Positions 43,092 through 52,375 of a DNA stretch of 64,000 nucleotides are shown piece by piece. Each line of letters starts with the position of its first letter. Within the stretch, counting starts at the first letter, position 1. The notes beneath the pieces are model-generated. The model searched no databases and was not told the origin of the DNA. It saw only the letters and a list, made by a program, of their open reading frames with translations. The position numbers and the translations under genes are program-made. This stretch comes from Mesorhizobium atlanticum (lineage in GTDB: Bacteria; Pseudomonadota; Alphaproteobacteria; Rhizobiales; Rhizobiaceae), in contig NZ_QMBQ01000008.1 in NCBI RefSeq assembly GCF_003289965.1, positions 186,001 through 250,000 of the forward strand. The letters run 5' to 3'.

Positions 43092-44150
43092 ATGATCGAC
43101 GGGGGCGAGGCAATCCGGAAACTGGCGTTGAACCTTGCCCGCTACTCCGGCCTGGCGCCCCTGGCCCGGCCGTTTGTCGGCGGCATCGGCGCCATCCTGA
43201 TGCTGCACCGCGTCACTGCGACGCCGGAGAGGCCGAACAGCGTCAATCGGCATCTGAATATTGCCCCGGCTTTTCTGGACAGGCTTATCGCCGACATGAA
43301 GGGAAGGGGTTATGCCTTTGTTTCCCTTGATGAAGCGATCGAGCGGATCAAGGTTTGCGGCAAGGGTGGGCAGTTCGCTACGATCACCGCCGATGACGCC
43401 TATCGCGACAACATGACGGAGGCGCTGCCGGTGCTCGAGAAGCACGGCGCGCCGATCACCATCTACGTCGCCCCGGGCCTGATCGACGGCGCCGTCGATC
43501 TCTGGTGGGATGTCATAGAGGATATCGTCGACACCAGCTCGCGCCTGACGTTGAAGACGGCGGGCGGATCGACAGTGATCGATTGCTCGACACAGGGCAG
43601 AAAGATCCAGGCCGTGGCGCGGCTGAACGCCTGGCTGACCCTGGAAGTCGCCGAGGAAGAGCAGGGTACGGCGCTGCGGGAACTGGCTCGTTCGAATGGA
43701 TTCAAATTCGACTCGGGCCGTCCAGGCACCTTGATGAGCTGGGACGAACTCCGCACCATGGCCGCGCACAAGCTGGTGACCATCGGCGCGCACACGGTCA
43801 ATCATCGCAATTTGAAGCGCCTGTCCGAAGCCGATGCGCGCCATGAGATCGGCGACGTCCGCCGTATCCTCAAGGAAAAGCTGGGCGAGGAGCCGCGTCA
43901 TCTGGCTTACCCCTATGGTTTTGCCAGCGCTGTCGGGTGCCGCGAAGTGGGCTTCGCCCGCGACGCGGGCTATGCCTCGGCGGTGACCACACGGCATGGT
44001 GTGCTAAGGGCCGAGCATGCCGGCTTCCTGCACGCGCTGCCGCGCATCTCCGTCAACGGCCGCTACCAGAGCGTCGCCCATATCCGCACGATGCTGTCCG
44101 GCATCACCACGCCGCTGGCCAACGCCGGCAAGATGGTGGTGACCATCTAG
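43092..44150 (+). CDS. NodB-type polysaccharide deacetylase, 352 aa
   Basis: Carbohydrate esterase 4 fold. Motif 1 is TITADDAYRDN (the usual TFDDG is altered but both aspartates remain). Motif 2 is IGAHTVNHRNL with the HxxxH metal ligands. The substrate-side block is YPYGFASAVGCREVGFARDAGYASAVTT. It would remove N-acetyl groups from the EPS or another glycan. No signal peptide is evident. Start at ATG 43092 with an AGGTGAAGGA site. Confidence 0.85.
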   Translation: MIDGGEAIRKLALNLARYSGLAPLARPFVGGIGAILMLHRVTATPERPNSVNRHLNIAPAFLDRLIADMKGRGYAFVSLDEAIERIKVCGKGGQFATITADDAYRDNMTEALPVLEKHGAPITIYVAPGLIDGAVDLWWDVIEDIVDTSSRLTLKTAGGSTVIDCSTQGRKIQAVARLNAWLTLEVAEEEQGTALRELARSNGFKFDSGRPGTLMSWDELRTMAAHKLVTIGAHTVNHRNLKRLSEADARHEIGDVRRILKEKLGEEPRHLAYPYGFASAVGCREVGFARDAGYASAVTTRHGVLRAEHAGFLHALPRISVNGRYQSVAHIRTMLSGITTPLANAGKMVVTI

Positions 44151-44180
44151 GCTGGCCGGCGGCGCCGGCGTCAGACAGGA

Positions 44181-44396
44181 TCAGCCCTTCGGCCGCGGCT
44201 CGATGATCAGCCATTTTATGATGGCCATGGCCGGCAGCACCCAGAGAAAGCCGCTGAGGAGGAAGAACAGGAGATGTGCCGTGGGCCCGTATTCGGCGAG
44301 CCTTGTGACAGCGACGGCCGAGGCGATCAGCGCGTAGATGACGACCAGCGCCACCAACAAGATGGTTCCGATCAGCTTTTTCAGGCGAATGGGCAT
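44181..44396 (-). CDS. DUF2842 small membrane protein, 71 aa
   Basis: Two membrane helices (residues 9-31 and 40-60) with the tail IIKWLIIEPRPKG. Size and pattern fit DUF2842, which is restricted to alphaproteobacteria and has no known function. It is divergent from ctaA, a common neighbour in Rhizobiales. Confidence 0.75.
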   Translation of the reverse strand: MPIRLKKLIGTILLVALVVIYALIASAVAVTRLAEYGPTAHLLFFLLSGFLWVLPAMAIIKWLIIEPRPKG

Positions 44397-44547
44397 GTCG
44401 CGGTCTCGTTGACCCGTCTCGCTTAGGCTGAATGACGTGTGCGCGCAACTGCTGCGGCTCGGCGCGACGGCGTGCCGCGCTATCCAGTCTTGTCACGGCG
44501 CGAGCCTTGGTCCACCACTCCAGCGTTTCAATTGCCGGAAAACGTCC

Positions 44548-45639
44548 ATGGCTGCCATCTCCGCCACGGCCCCCTATGCCGCACGCGACCGAGACCTGCA
44601 TAACCGCGCCCTGGTGCGCGGATGGCTCTACGTCGTGGTGCTCGTGCTGTTCGCGCTGGTGCTGGTCGGCGGCTCCACGCGTCTCACCGGCTCGGGGCTT
44701 TCGATCACCGAGTGGCAGCCGATACATGGTGTCATCCCGCCGCTCAACGACGCCGAATGGCAGGAAGAGTTCCAGCGCTACCAGCAGATCCCGCAATATA
44801 CCGAGATCAACAAGGGCATGAGCCTCGAGGACTTCAAGTCCATCTTCTGGTGGGAGTGGGCGCACCGCGTTCTGGCGCGCAGCGTCGGCGTGGTCTTTGC
44901 CTTGCCGCTGCTGTTCTTCTGGGCAACGCGCCGCATCGAGCGCGGCCTTGGGTTGAAGCTCCTCGGCATCCTGGCGCTTGGCGGAATGCAAGGCGCCATC
45001 GGTTGGTGGATGGTGGCTTCCGGCCTTGTCGACCGTGTCTCGGTCAGCCAGTACCGGTTGGCGACGCATCTGACGCTTGCCGCGCTGATCTTCACCGCCA
45101 CCATGGTGGTCGCGCGAGGTCTCGCGCCGCATTCGGAGCCTGCCGCTGATCGCTCGACGCAGCGGCTCGCGGGCTTCATCGTGTTCTTGACGCTGGTCCA
45201 GATCTATCTCGGCGGACTGGTCGCCGGCCTTCACGCCGGTCTTTCCTACAACACATGGCCGCTGATGGACGGAAAGGTGATCCCCTCCGATCTGCTTCTC
45301 CTGAAGCCCGCCTGGCTGAACTTCTTTGAAAATCCGAAGACGGTGCAGTTCGTTCACCGGCTGGGCGCTTATACGGTCTTTGTCGTGGCGCTCTGGCACA
45401 TGATCGCCACGTGGCGGCGTCAGCCCGTCACCACCCATGCCCGCCGGGCCACGCTTCTGTTCGCGCTGGTGGTCGTCCAGGCCTCGATCGGCATCGGCAC
45501 GCTGTTGATGCAGGTGCCGCTGCACATGGCTCTGACGCATCAGGCGATCGCCCTGGTCCTGCTCGGCTTTGCCACCGCGCATTGGCGCGGCACCAAGGGC
45601 GCCTATCCGCTGCCGACCGAGGTAAGCGTCAGAAGCTGA
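44548..45639 (+). CDS. ctaA: Heme A synthase CtaA/Cox15, 363 aa
   Basis: Eight-helix membrane protein that oxidises heme O to heme A for aa3-type cytochrome oxidase. Visible are the alphaproteobacterial (type 2) motifs GGSTRLTGSGLSITEWQPIHGVIPPL, FKSIFWWEWAHRVLAR (heme-ligand His), LRLATHL-like QYRLATHLTLA, and FVHRLGAYTV and LTHQAIALVLL with further His ligands. I start at ATG 44548. Confidence 0.94.
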   Translation: MAAISATAPYAARDRDLHNRALVRGWLYVVVLVLFALVLVGGSTRLTGSGLSITEWQPIHGVIPPLNDAEWQEEFQRYQQIPQYTEINKGMSLEDFKSIFWWEWAHRVLARSVGVVFALPLLFFWATRRIERGLGLKLLGILALGGMQGAIGWWMVASGLVDRVSVSQYRLATHLTLAALIFTATMVVARGLAPHSEPAADRSTQRLAGFIVFLTLVQIYLGGLVAGLHAGLSYNTWPLMDGKVIPSDLLLLKPAWLNFFENPKTVQFVHRLGAYTVFVVALWHMIATWRRQPVTTHARRATLLFALVVVQASIGIGTLLMQVPLHMALTHQAIALVLLGFATAHWRGTKGAYPLPTEVSVRS

Positions 45640-45709
45640 CGGCCGGCGATCAGTATCGCGAGCGAAGCTTTCGAACGGCCCAGCGCTCTGGAAATGCCTG
45701 CATTGCCGT

Positions 45710-46642
45710 TCAGTGCTTGATGCCAAGCATAAGATTGAGATTCTGCACCGCAGCGCCCGACGCTCCCTTGCCGAGATTGTCGTAGACAGCCATCAGCAGC
45801 GCCTGCGCCCGCTCGTCATTGGCGAACACATAGACCTTCATCCGGTTGGTGCCGTTATAGATCTCCGGATCGATCTCCGGGATGCGCTCCATATGGGTGT
45901 ATGGCGCGACCTCGACCACGCCGCCGTCGATCGACGCATAATGGTCGGCGATCGCCGCGTGAAGCTCGGCACCGGTCGGCACGCGGTCGAGACCGCCGAG
46001 CTGCAGCGGCACCACGGTGATCATGCCTTGCGCGAAATTGCCCACTGCCGGCTGCATGATCGGATCGTGCGACAGCTTCGCATAGGTGCGGAGCTCCGGC
46101 ACATGCTTGTGCTGCAGCGTCAGCCCGTAGGGCAGGAACTCGGGCGCGTCCTCGCCCTTACTGACATAGTCCTCGATCATCGGCCGGCCGCCGCCGGAAT
46201 AGCCGGAGATGCCGTTGACGGTGACCGGAAAATCGGCCGGCAACAGGCCGGCGGAGACCAGCGGACGAAGCGTCGCGATCGGCCCTTGCGGCCAGCAGCC
46301 CGGATTGGCGATGCGCTTCGCGCTGGCGATCTTCTTCGCCTGATCCTTGTCCATTTCGGCGAAGCCGTATTCCCATCCCTCGGCGACGCGATGCGCGGTC
46401 GAGGCGTCGATCACCTTGGTCGTGTCGTTGGTGATCAGCGACACGCTTTCCTTTGCCGCCGCGTCCGGCAGGCAAAGGATCGCGACATCGGCCGCGTTGA
46501 GGAATTCGGCGCGGGCGGCGGTCTCCTTGCGACGCTCGGTCGGGATGGAGATGATCTCCAGGTCGCCGCGGTCGGCAAGCAGCGCCCTGATCTGCAGGCC
46601 CGTCGTGCCGTGTTCGCCGTCAATGAAGATTTTCGGTTTCAT
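45710..46642 (-). CDS. argC: N-acetyl-gamma-glutamyl-phosphate reductase, type 2, 310 aa
   Basis: Arginine biosynthesis enzyme of the short ArgC type 2 family. The NADP site is IFIDGEHGTTGLQIRALL, the catalytic cysteine is in IANPGCWPQGPIA, and the substrate loop is GISGYSGGGRPMI. The length (310) separates it from the long ArgC type. It sits 30 bases downstream of speB on the same strand, so the two may be cotranscribed. Confidence 0.95.
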   Translation of the reverse strand: MKPKIFIDGEHGTTGLQIRALLADRGDLEIISIPTERRKETAARAEFLNAADVAILCLPDAAAKESVSLITNDTTKVIDASTAHRVAEGWEYGFAEMDKDQAKKIASAKRIANPGCWPQGPIATLRPLVSAGLLPADFPVTVNGISGYSGGGRPMIEDYVSKGEDAPEFLPYGLTLQHKHVPELRTYAKLSHDPIMQPAVGNFAQGMITVVPLQLGGLDRVPTGAELHAAIADHYASIDGGVVEVAPYTHMERIPEIDPEIYNGTNRMKVYVFANDERAQALLMAVYDNLGKGASGAAVQNLNLMLGIKH

Positions 46643-46671
46643 CGCTTACAAAATTCCCTGCGATTCCAATG

Positions 46672-47673
46672 TCATATGCCGTTAGCGTGATTTATCGCGG
46701 CATGATTGCCGTTGTTCAACTCTTCCGCCCGTGCCTTTCGTTCCGCCAACAGGCCGAGATAGTGCATGGCGATGATCGATCCGGCGATCGCCGTTATATC
46801 GGCATGATCATAGGCCGGCGCAACCTCGACGATGTCGGCGCCGACGACATCGACCTGGCCGAGTTGGCGCAGTGTCGACAGCATCTTTGCCGAGGAAGGG
46901 CCACCCGCCACCGGCGTTCCGGTGCCGGGCGCGAAGGCCGGATCGAGGCAGTCGATGTCGAAAGTGAGGTAGGTCTTCTTGCCGCCGGTGCGCTCGACGA
47001 TCGCATAAGCGATGTCGGAGGCACGCATTTCCTCGACCTCGTGGCCGTAGAGGATCTTGATGCCGAACGTATCGGGCGCATGCGTGCGGATGCCGATCTG
47101 GATCGAGCGGTCGGGATCGATGATGCCTTCATTCACCGCCCGGGCGACGAAGGAGCCGTGATCGATGCGCTTGCCGTCATCCGGCCAGGTGTCCTGATGC
47201 GCGTCGAACTGCACCATCGCCAGCGGCCCGTGGATCGCGGCATGCGCCTTGAGCAGCGGCCAGGTGACGAAATGGTCGCCGCCGAGCGTCAAAAGGAACG
47301 CGCCTGATTTCAGGATCTTGGCCGCCTCGCGCTCGATCGTGCCGGGCGTCTTCTGGTGGTTGCCGCTGTCGAGCAGGCAATCGCCGTAGTCCACCACCGA
47401 GAGGTGCTCGAACAGGTCGCGCGAGAACGGGTATTGCGGGTCGTTGTCGAGGATCGCCGAGGCGCGGCGGATCGCCTGCGGCCCAAAGCGGGCACCCGGT
47501 CGATTCGTGACGGCGGCGTCGAAGGGAATGCCCCACACGACGGCGTCCGCGCCTTTCACGTCCTTCGTGTATTTGCGCCGCATGAACGACAGCGCGCCGG
47601 CATAGGTCGGCTCGAACGACGCGCCCGTCTTGGAGCGGGCGGTGAAGGCGTGGTCGATTTCTTTGTTCGCCAT
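46672..47673 (-). CDS. speB: Agmatinase/ureohydrolase, 333 aa
   Basis: Ureohydrolase with the binuclear Mn site: GGDHFVTWPL, VQFDAHQDTW, and FDIDCLDPAFAPGTGTP. The N-terminus (SFMRRKYTKDVKGADAVVWGIPFDAAVTNRPGARFGPQAIR) fits agmatinase more than arginase. It would give putrescine and urea from agmatine; guanidinobutyrase-type activity is an alternative. Start at ATG 47673. Confidence 0.88.
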   Translation of the reverse strand: MANKEIDHAFTARSKTGASFEPTYAGALSFMRRKYTKDVKGADAVVWGIPFDAAVTNRPGARFGPQAIRRASAILDNDPQYPFSRDLFEHLSVVDYGDCLLDSGNHQKTPGTIEREAAKILKSGAFLLTLGGDHFVTWPLLKAHAAIHGPLAMVQFDAHQDTWPDDGKRIDHGSFVARAVNEGIIDPDRSIQIGIRTHAPDTFGIKILYGHEVEEMRASDIAYAIVERTGGKKTYLTFDIDCLDPAFAPGTGTPVAGGPSSAKMLSTLRQLGQVDVVGADIVEVAPAYDHADITAIAGSIIAMHYLGLLAERKARAEELNNGNHAAINHANGI

Positions 47674-47798
47674 TACGGGTCCTCGGTTTGCATCGGGGCA
47701 GCCACCACTACAGAACCGGCACGCAACATGCCAGTCACAGCTTGCGGAAACGGCGCGGCGCTCGGCGAGTGCCACGGCAACACAGGATCTGTATCATT

Positions 47799-49013
47799 AT
47801 GGCTGAGACGGCTCTGCTCAACCTTGCGCCCGCACCCGCGGCGACCCGTGTCGGCACGATGGCCGGCGAGCGCTTCCTAGTGCTGGATTCCTGGCGGGGT
47901 ATCTGCGCGCTGCTGGTGGCGCTGTTCCACTTCCCGACCACCTCGATGATTTCGCAAAGCGCCTTTGTCGGCGGCTCCTACCTGTTCGTCGATTTCTTCT
48001 TCGTGCTCTCCGGCTTCGTCATCGCCAGCGCCTATGGCAGCCGGCTGAACGAGCAGGACGATCTTGCCCGCTTCGCGATGGTACGCTTCGGCCGCATCTA
48101 TCCGCTGCATGTCCTTATGCTTGCCGCTTTCGCCGGCTTCGAGGCGCCGCGGCTCGTCCTCCCGGCACTGCACGGAACGGGTCCGGCACCCTTCACCGCC
48201 GGTTTCGACCTGAAAAGCCTCGTCGCCAACCTGTTTCTTTTGCAGGGCATGGGCGTCGAGGATCATCTGGGCTGGAACGCGCCGAGCTGGAGCATTTCGG
48301 CCGAGTTCTTCACCTATCTGCTCTTTGCCGCCGTCGTCTTCGCCGCCGGCCAGCGCGCCTGGATATGGTTCGTCGCCGCCGCCGTGACGGCGCCGCTTTT
48401 CCTGCTCGCGGTCTCGACGCGTCATATGGACGTGTCCTTCGATTTCGGCTTCATCCGTTGCCTTTACGGCTTCTCGCTCGGCGCGTTGCTCGCCTGGTTT
48501 CAGCACGATTCCATTGCAGAGGCGCGACAAGCGCTTGGCAGCGGGGCAGGGCGCCTTGCCTGGACGCTTGCCGAGCTTGCGATGATCGCGGGAATCGCGC
48601 TGTTCGTCTCCATTGCCGGCACCAGCGACATCGGCGTCGCGGCGCCGCTCGTCTTCGCGCTGGCGCTTTATCTTTTCGCGCATGAGGGCGGGTGGGTCAG
48701 CGCGGCTTTGCGCAGCCAGCCGATGCTGATGCTCGGCTCGCTCTCCTATTCGATCTACATGGTCCACATTTTCGTCCAGGCGCGCATGATCAATGTCGGC
48801 GGCCTGGTCGAGCGCAAGCTCGGGCTCGGCATCGTCGGCGACCTGTTGCTGCGCGGCGACCACGCGACCGGCTTCGGCGCCGGCTCGCCATGGATCGGTT
48901 TCGCGGCTTTGATCGCAATGTTGATCGCCGTCATCGTCGCGTCCTGGTTCACCTGGCGCTTCGTTGAAATCCCGGCACTGACCTGGTTCCGGCGCCTCTC
49001 CAAGAGGATTTGA
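47799..49013 (+). CDS. Acyltransferase-3 family membrane protein, 404 aa
   Basis: OafA/YrhL-type O-acyltransferase with about ten helices. The catalytic histidine region is DSWRGICALLVALFHFPT, followed by FVDFFFVLSGFVIASAYGSRL, WSISAEFFTYLLFA and LGSLSYSIYMVHIFVQA. It probably acetylates a surface polysaccharide. The start at ATG 47799 has only a weak ribosome site. A repeat lies right after the stop. Confidence 0.86.
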   Translation: MAETALLNLAPAPAATRVGTMAGERFLVLDSWRGICALLVALFHFPTTSMISQSAFVGGSYLFVDFFFVLSGFVIASAYGSRLNEQDDLARFAMVRFGRIYPLHVLMLAAFAGFEAPRLVLPALHGTGPAPFTAGFDLKSLVANLFLLQGMGVEDHLGWNAPSWSISAEFFTYLLFAAVVFAAGQRAWIWFVAAAVTAPLFLLAVSTRHMDVSFDFGFIRCLYGFSLGALLAWFQHDSIAEARQALGSGAGRLAWTLAELAMIAGIALFVSIAGTSDIGVAAPLVFALALYLFAHEGGWVSAALRSQPMLMLGSLSYSIYMVHIFVQARMINVGGLVERKLGLGIVGDLLLRGDHATGFGAGSPWIGFAALIAMLIAVIVASWFTWRFVEIPALTWFRRLSKRI

Positions 49014-49017
49014 CCAA

Positions 49018-49060
49018 GCAATTCCAGGAAAGTGTGAAGCGGCTTTCCGTCCGGAATTGC
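49018..49060. repeat. Short intergenic palindromic repeat
   Basis: GCAATTCC (49018-49025) pairs with GGAATTGC (49053-49060), with GGAAAGTGTGAAGCGG between. The core string ATTCCAGGAAAGTGTGA recurs at 63870-63886. I recognise it as a common Mesorhizobium-type intergenic repeat. Confidence 0.7.
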
Positions 49061-49151
49061 GCCAATCAAAAAACAACTAGCCGGCTTCGTTCACCGCCCT
49101 GTCATGGGCGTCGCCTAACCGGGTTCCGACCCGGAACGGAGCGATTCCCCG

Positions 49152-50210
49152 ATGCGAACACTCTGGCTGAGCCTTTTTCTCTCCGCCGCGTTTGGTGCAA
49201 TTCCTAATCAAAGTTTAGCCGGCGAGACGCGCGCTGCCCAAATCATCGACCGCTTCGAGCACGCCAATCAATGGCGCGATCATGTGATGATCGCCGCGCA
49301 CCGCGCCGGCAGCATGCAAGCCGGCAAGACGCTCTATGCCGAGAATTCGCTGGCCGCGGTCGAAGGCTCGATCGCTATCGGCGCCGAAATCGTCGAAGTC
49401 GACGTCCGGCGCGCGAAAGACGGCGAGTTCGTCATCATGCATGACAGCTGGCTCGACCGCACCACCACCTGCAAGGGCGAGGTGGTGAACTATACGCTGG
49501 CCGAGCTGAAGAAGTGCCGGTTGGTCATCGAGGGCACGGGCGCCGTCACCAACGAGACGGTGTCGACTCTGCGCGAGATGCTGCTGACGACCAGGGACAG
49601 GATCCTGATCAACCTCGACAACAAGCTGGAGGTGACCGACCTGCCGGGCATGATAGCGGAGGCGCGCGATCTCGGCATGGCCGATCAGGTGATCGTCAAG
49701 GAGAACCTCTGGAACCGGCAACGCATCGATGCCGCGGGCGCCGCGCTCGCCAAGGCCGGCGGTGGCTTCCAGTTCATGCCGATCCTGGCCGACGACGCCG
49801 TGCATGACGCCGCCTTCGCCGATGACGTCGACAAGGCGTTCGCGCCTCATGCCATCGAACTGATCAATTGGCGCAACGGCGCGGAAACGCTGACTTCGAA
49901 CGGTGGCCCGCTGTTCAGCGGCCATATGAGGGCGGAAGCGGTCCGCGGAAACTGGCATCTCTGGGCCGACACCTACGCCATCGTCCACAAGCCAGGCGGT
50001 TTCCTTGCCGGCGGCCGCGGCGATGAACTCGCCGTCGCCGCCAGCCTGCCGCGCGAAGCCTGGGGTTTCTGGGTCGATCGCGGCGCGACGATTATCCAGA
50101 CCGACGAGCCGAAAGCGGCGATCGAGTGGCTGGCCGCGAATGGTTATCGGGTGCCGTACAGGACGGACATCAAACAGGCTGAGGCGGCGCATACGGCGAG
50201 CATCAATTAG
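49152..50210 (+). CDS. Glycerophosphodiester phosphodiesterase family protein, exported, 352 aa
   Basis: The signal peptide (MRTLWLSLFLSAAFGA, cleavage near SLAGE) suggests a periplasmic enzyme. TIM-barrel GDPD motifs: IAAHRAGSMQ with ENSLAAVE (usual HRG and ENT), EVDVRRAKDGEFVIMHD, and LDRTTTCKG. The last third holds PILADDAVHD and IIQTDEPKAAIEWL. It likely hydrolyses glycerophosphodiesters to glycerol 3-phosphate. The insert-free length is typical. Confidence 0.87.
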   Translation: MRTLWLSLFLSAAFGAIPNQSLAGETRAAQIIDRFEHANQWRDHVMIAAHRAGSMQAGKTLYAENSLAAVEGSIAIGAEIVEVDVRRAKDGEFVIMHDSWLDRTTTCKGEVVNYTLAELKKCRLVIEGTGAVTNETVSTLREMLLTTRDRILINLDNKLEVTDLPGMIAEARDLGMADQVIVKENLWNRQRIDAAGAALAKAGGGFQFMPILADDAVHDAAFADDVDKAFAPHAIELINWRNGAETLTSNGGPLFSGHMRAEAVRGNWHLWADTYAIVHKPGGFLAGGRGDELAVAASLPREAWGFWVDRGATIIQTDEPKAAIEWLAANGYRVPYRTDIKQAEAAHTASIN

Positions 50211-50225
50211 CTGGCGTCGGCGCTT

Positions 50226-50400
50226 CACCCCGCCCGGCGCTTCGCGCCGACCTCCCCATCGAGGGGAGGTAGAGCGTCGTGCCGACCTGCCGTCGCTGCA
50301 TGCCTCCGAAATCCTGAATGCTGAATCAGCGTTCGAGTATAAAGCGCGGCGCCCTACCTCCCCTCGTTGGGGAGGTCGCGCCGCAGGCGCGGGCGGGGTG
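50226..50400. repeat. Rhizobial mosaic palindromic repeat
   Basis: The two ends are inverted copies: CACCCCGCC with GGCGGGGTG-like, then a hairpin CGGCGCTTCGCGCCG, then CCTCCCC.GGGGAGG on the left. The right end mirrors this. The spacer of about 80 bases is not conserved with the one in E2. It sits between the convergent GDPD and aldo-keto reductase genes, a normal place for such repeats. Confidence 0.8.
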
Positions 50401-50410
50401 CTGCGCCGAG

Positions 50411-51283
50411 CTACGCAGCTTTCGCCACGCCATCCAACTCCTGCAACACATCCGCCGACAGCTTCAGCTCGGCAGCCGCCAGATTCTCCCGCAGATGCGC
50501 GACCGACGACGTGCCCGGAATCAAGAGGATGTTTGGCGACCGCTGCAGCAGCCACGCCAGCGCCACCTGCATGGGGGTCGCGCCGAGCCGTTCGGCCACG
50601 TTGGACAGCGTCGACGATTGCAGCGGGCTGAACCCGCCGAGCGGGAAGAACGGCACATAGGCGATGCCGTCGCGCGCCAGCTCGTCGATCAGCGCGTCGT
50701 CTTCCCGGTGCGCGAGATTGTACTGGTTCTGCACACAGACGATGTCGCAGATCTTGCGGCCTTCCGCGATTTGCGCGCGGGTGACGTTGCTCAAGCCGAT
50801 ATGGCGCACGAGGCCTTTGCGCTGCAACTCGGCAAGCTTGGTGACCTGCGCCTCGATGGAACCCTCGGCCGGACCATGCACCCCGAACATGATGCGCAGA
50901 TTGACGACGTCCATCACCTCGAGGCCAAGATTGCGGAGATTATCGTGCACGGCCTGCTCGAGCTCGTCGGCTGTGAAGGCCGGTAGCCAGGAGGCGTCTT
51001 CACCGCGACGGGCGCCGATCTTGGTGACGATGGTGAGGTCGTCGGGGTAGGGCGCCAGCGCCTCGCGGATCAGCCTGTTGGTGACGTAGGGCCCGTAGTA
51101 ATCGCTGGTGTCGATATGGTTCACGCCTTGCGCCACCGCTTCGCGCAGCACGGCAATCGCCGCGCCATGGTCTTTCGGCGGGCCGAACACGCCTTTGCCC
51201 GCAAGCTGCATGGCGCCATAGCCGAGGCGGCGGACCGAGCGGTCGCCGAGTTTGTAGGTGCCGGATTTGTTTACGCTGGACAT
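50411..51283 (-). CDS. Aldo/keto reductase, 290 aa
   Basis: TIM-barrel NADPH-dependent reductase. The catalytic Asp/Tyr region is HIDTSDYYGPYVTNRLI, the lysine is in TIVTKIGAR, and the cofactor loop near the C-terminus is IPGTSSVAHLRENLAA. Length suits the YdbC/AKR-like bacterial members. It is divergent from a LysR gene with a 94-base gap, so the regulator probably controls it. Start at ATG 51283. Confidence 0.9.
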   Translation of the reverse strand: MSSVNKSGTYKLGDRSVRRLGYGAMQLAGKGVFGPPKDHGAAIAVLREAVAQGVNHIDTSDYYGPYVTNRLIREALAPYPDDLTIVTKIGARRGEDASWLPAFTADELEQAVHDNLRNLGLEVMDVVNLRIMFGVHGPAEGSIEAQVTKLAELQRKGLVRHIGLSNVTRAQIAEGRKICDIVCVQNQYNLAHREDDALIDELARDGIAYVPFFPLGGFSPLQSSTLSNVAERLGATPMQVALAWLLQRSPNILLIPGTSSVAHLRENLAAAELKLSADVLQELDGVAKAA

Positions 51284-51377
51284 CTTGGTCTCCTTCGCTG
51301 CCGACGTCGGAGATAGGGCATGGCCGCTGTCCCGATAACCGGGTATAACTGGCACGACCTGTACGGAAATAAGAACA

Positions 51378-52286
51378 ATGGCAGCTGACCTTAACGATCT
51401 CCAGGCATTTATGGCCGTCGCCCGCGCCGGCGGCTTTCGCGAAGCGGCCCGCGTCACGGCAGGCAGCGCGTCCGTGCTCAGCGAAGCCATTCGCCGTCTG
51501 GAGACCCAGCTCGGCGTGCGGCTCTTCAACCGCACCACGCGCAGTGTCGCCCTGACCGAGGCAGGCGCCGGCCTGCTGGCGCGTCTTGGCCCCGCGCTGG
51601 GTGAGGTGGAGGCCGCGCTCGATGTCGTGAACGGCTTTCGCGACCGGCCAGCCGGGACCTTGCGCCTTAATGTGCCGATAAGCGCCTCGCGGCTGGTGCT
51701 GCCAAAAATCGTTCCGGGATTTCTCGCCGCCTATCCGGCCATTCGTCTGGAAGTGATCGCGGAGGAGAACTTCGTCGACCTGCTGGTGGCTGGCTGCGAT
51801 GCCGGCATCCGCTATGACGAGCGGCTGGAGCAGGACATGATCGCCGTGCCGATCGGACCGCGCACGCAGCGCTTCACCACCTCCGCGGCGCCGTCCTACC
51901 TTGACCGGCACGGACGGCCGCGGCACCCGCGCGACCTGCTTGGCCATGCCTGCGTGCGCGGCCGCTTCCCGAGCGGGGTCATGACGCCCTGGGAGTTCGA
52001 GCGGGATGGTGAGGTGGTGCGCGTCGATACCACGGGACCATTGCTCGTCAGCATCGGTGGGGGCGTCGATCTCGCCATCGATGCGGCGATCGCCGGCGTC
52101 GGCATTCTCTGGCTCTTCGAGGACTGGGTACGTCCGCATTTCGAGAGTGGCGCGCTGGAGCCTGTGCTGGAGCCGTGGTGGCAGAGCTTCTCTGGGCCGT
52201 TTCTCTACTATCCCGGCCGCCGACTGGTGCCGGCGCCGCTGCGCGCCTTCATCGACTACATCAAGACGCCGGCCGGACACTGGTGA
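51378..52286 (+). CDS. LysR-family transcriptional regulator, 302 aa
   Basis: N-terminal winged HTH (LNDLQAFMAVARAGGFREAARVTAGSASVLSEAIRRLETQLGVRLFNRTTRSVALTEAG) and a C-terminal periplasmic-binding-type effector domain (AGCDAGIRYDERLEQDMI). Probably regulates the divergent aldo-keto reductase gene and itself; the effector is unknown. Confidence 0.92.
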   Translation: MAADLNDLQAFMAVARAGGFREAARVTAGSASVLSEAIRRLETQLGVRLFNRTTRSVALTEAGAGLLARLGPALGEVEAALDVVNGFRDRPAGTLRLNVPISASRLVLPKIVPGFLAAYPAIRLEVIAEENFVDLLVAGCDAGIRYDERLEQDMIAVPIGPRTQRFTTSAAPSYLDRHGRPRHPRDLLGHACVRGRFPSGVMTPWEFERDGEVVRVDTTGPLLVSIGGGVDLAIDAAIAGVGILWLFEDWVRPHFESGALEPVLEPWWQSFSGPFLYYPGRRLVPAPLRAFIDYIKTPAGHW

Positions 52287-52294
52287 CGGAAAAC

Positions 52295-52323
52295 AAAAGG
52301 CCGCCCGGAGGCGGCCTTTCGAA
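52295..52323 (-). terminator. Bidirectional terminator between LysR and rpsI
   Basis: Ten-base arms 52296-52305 and 52310-52319 around CGGA. On the minus strand the stem is followed by TTTTGTTTT, so it best serves rplM-rpsI; on the plus strand it may end the LysR transcript. Confidence 0.85.
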
Positions 52324-52375
52324 AGCTTGGAACCCGTAAAGCTTAGCGCTTCGGGAACTTGCCTCCAAGCGCTTG

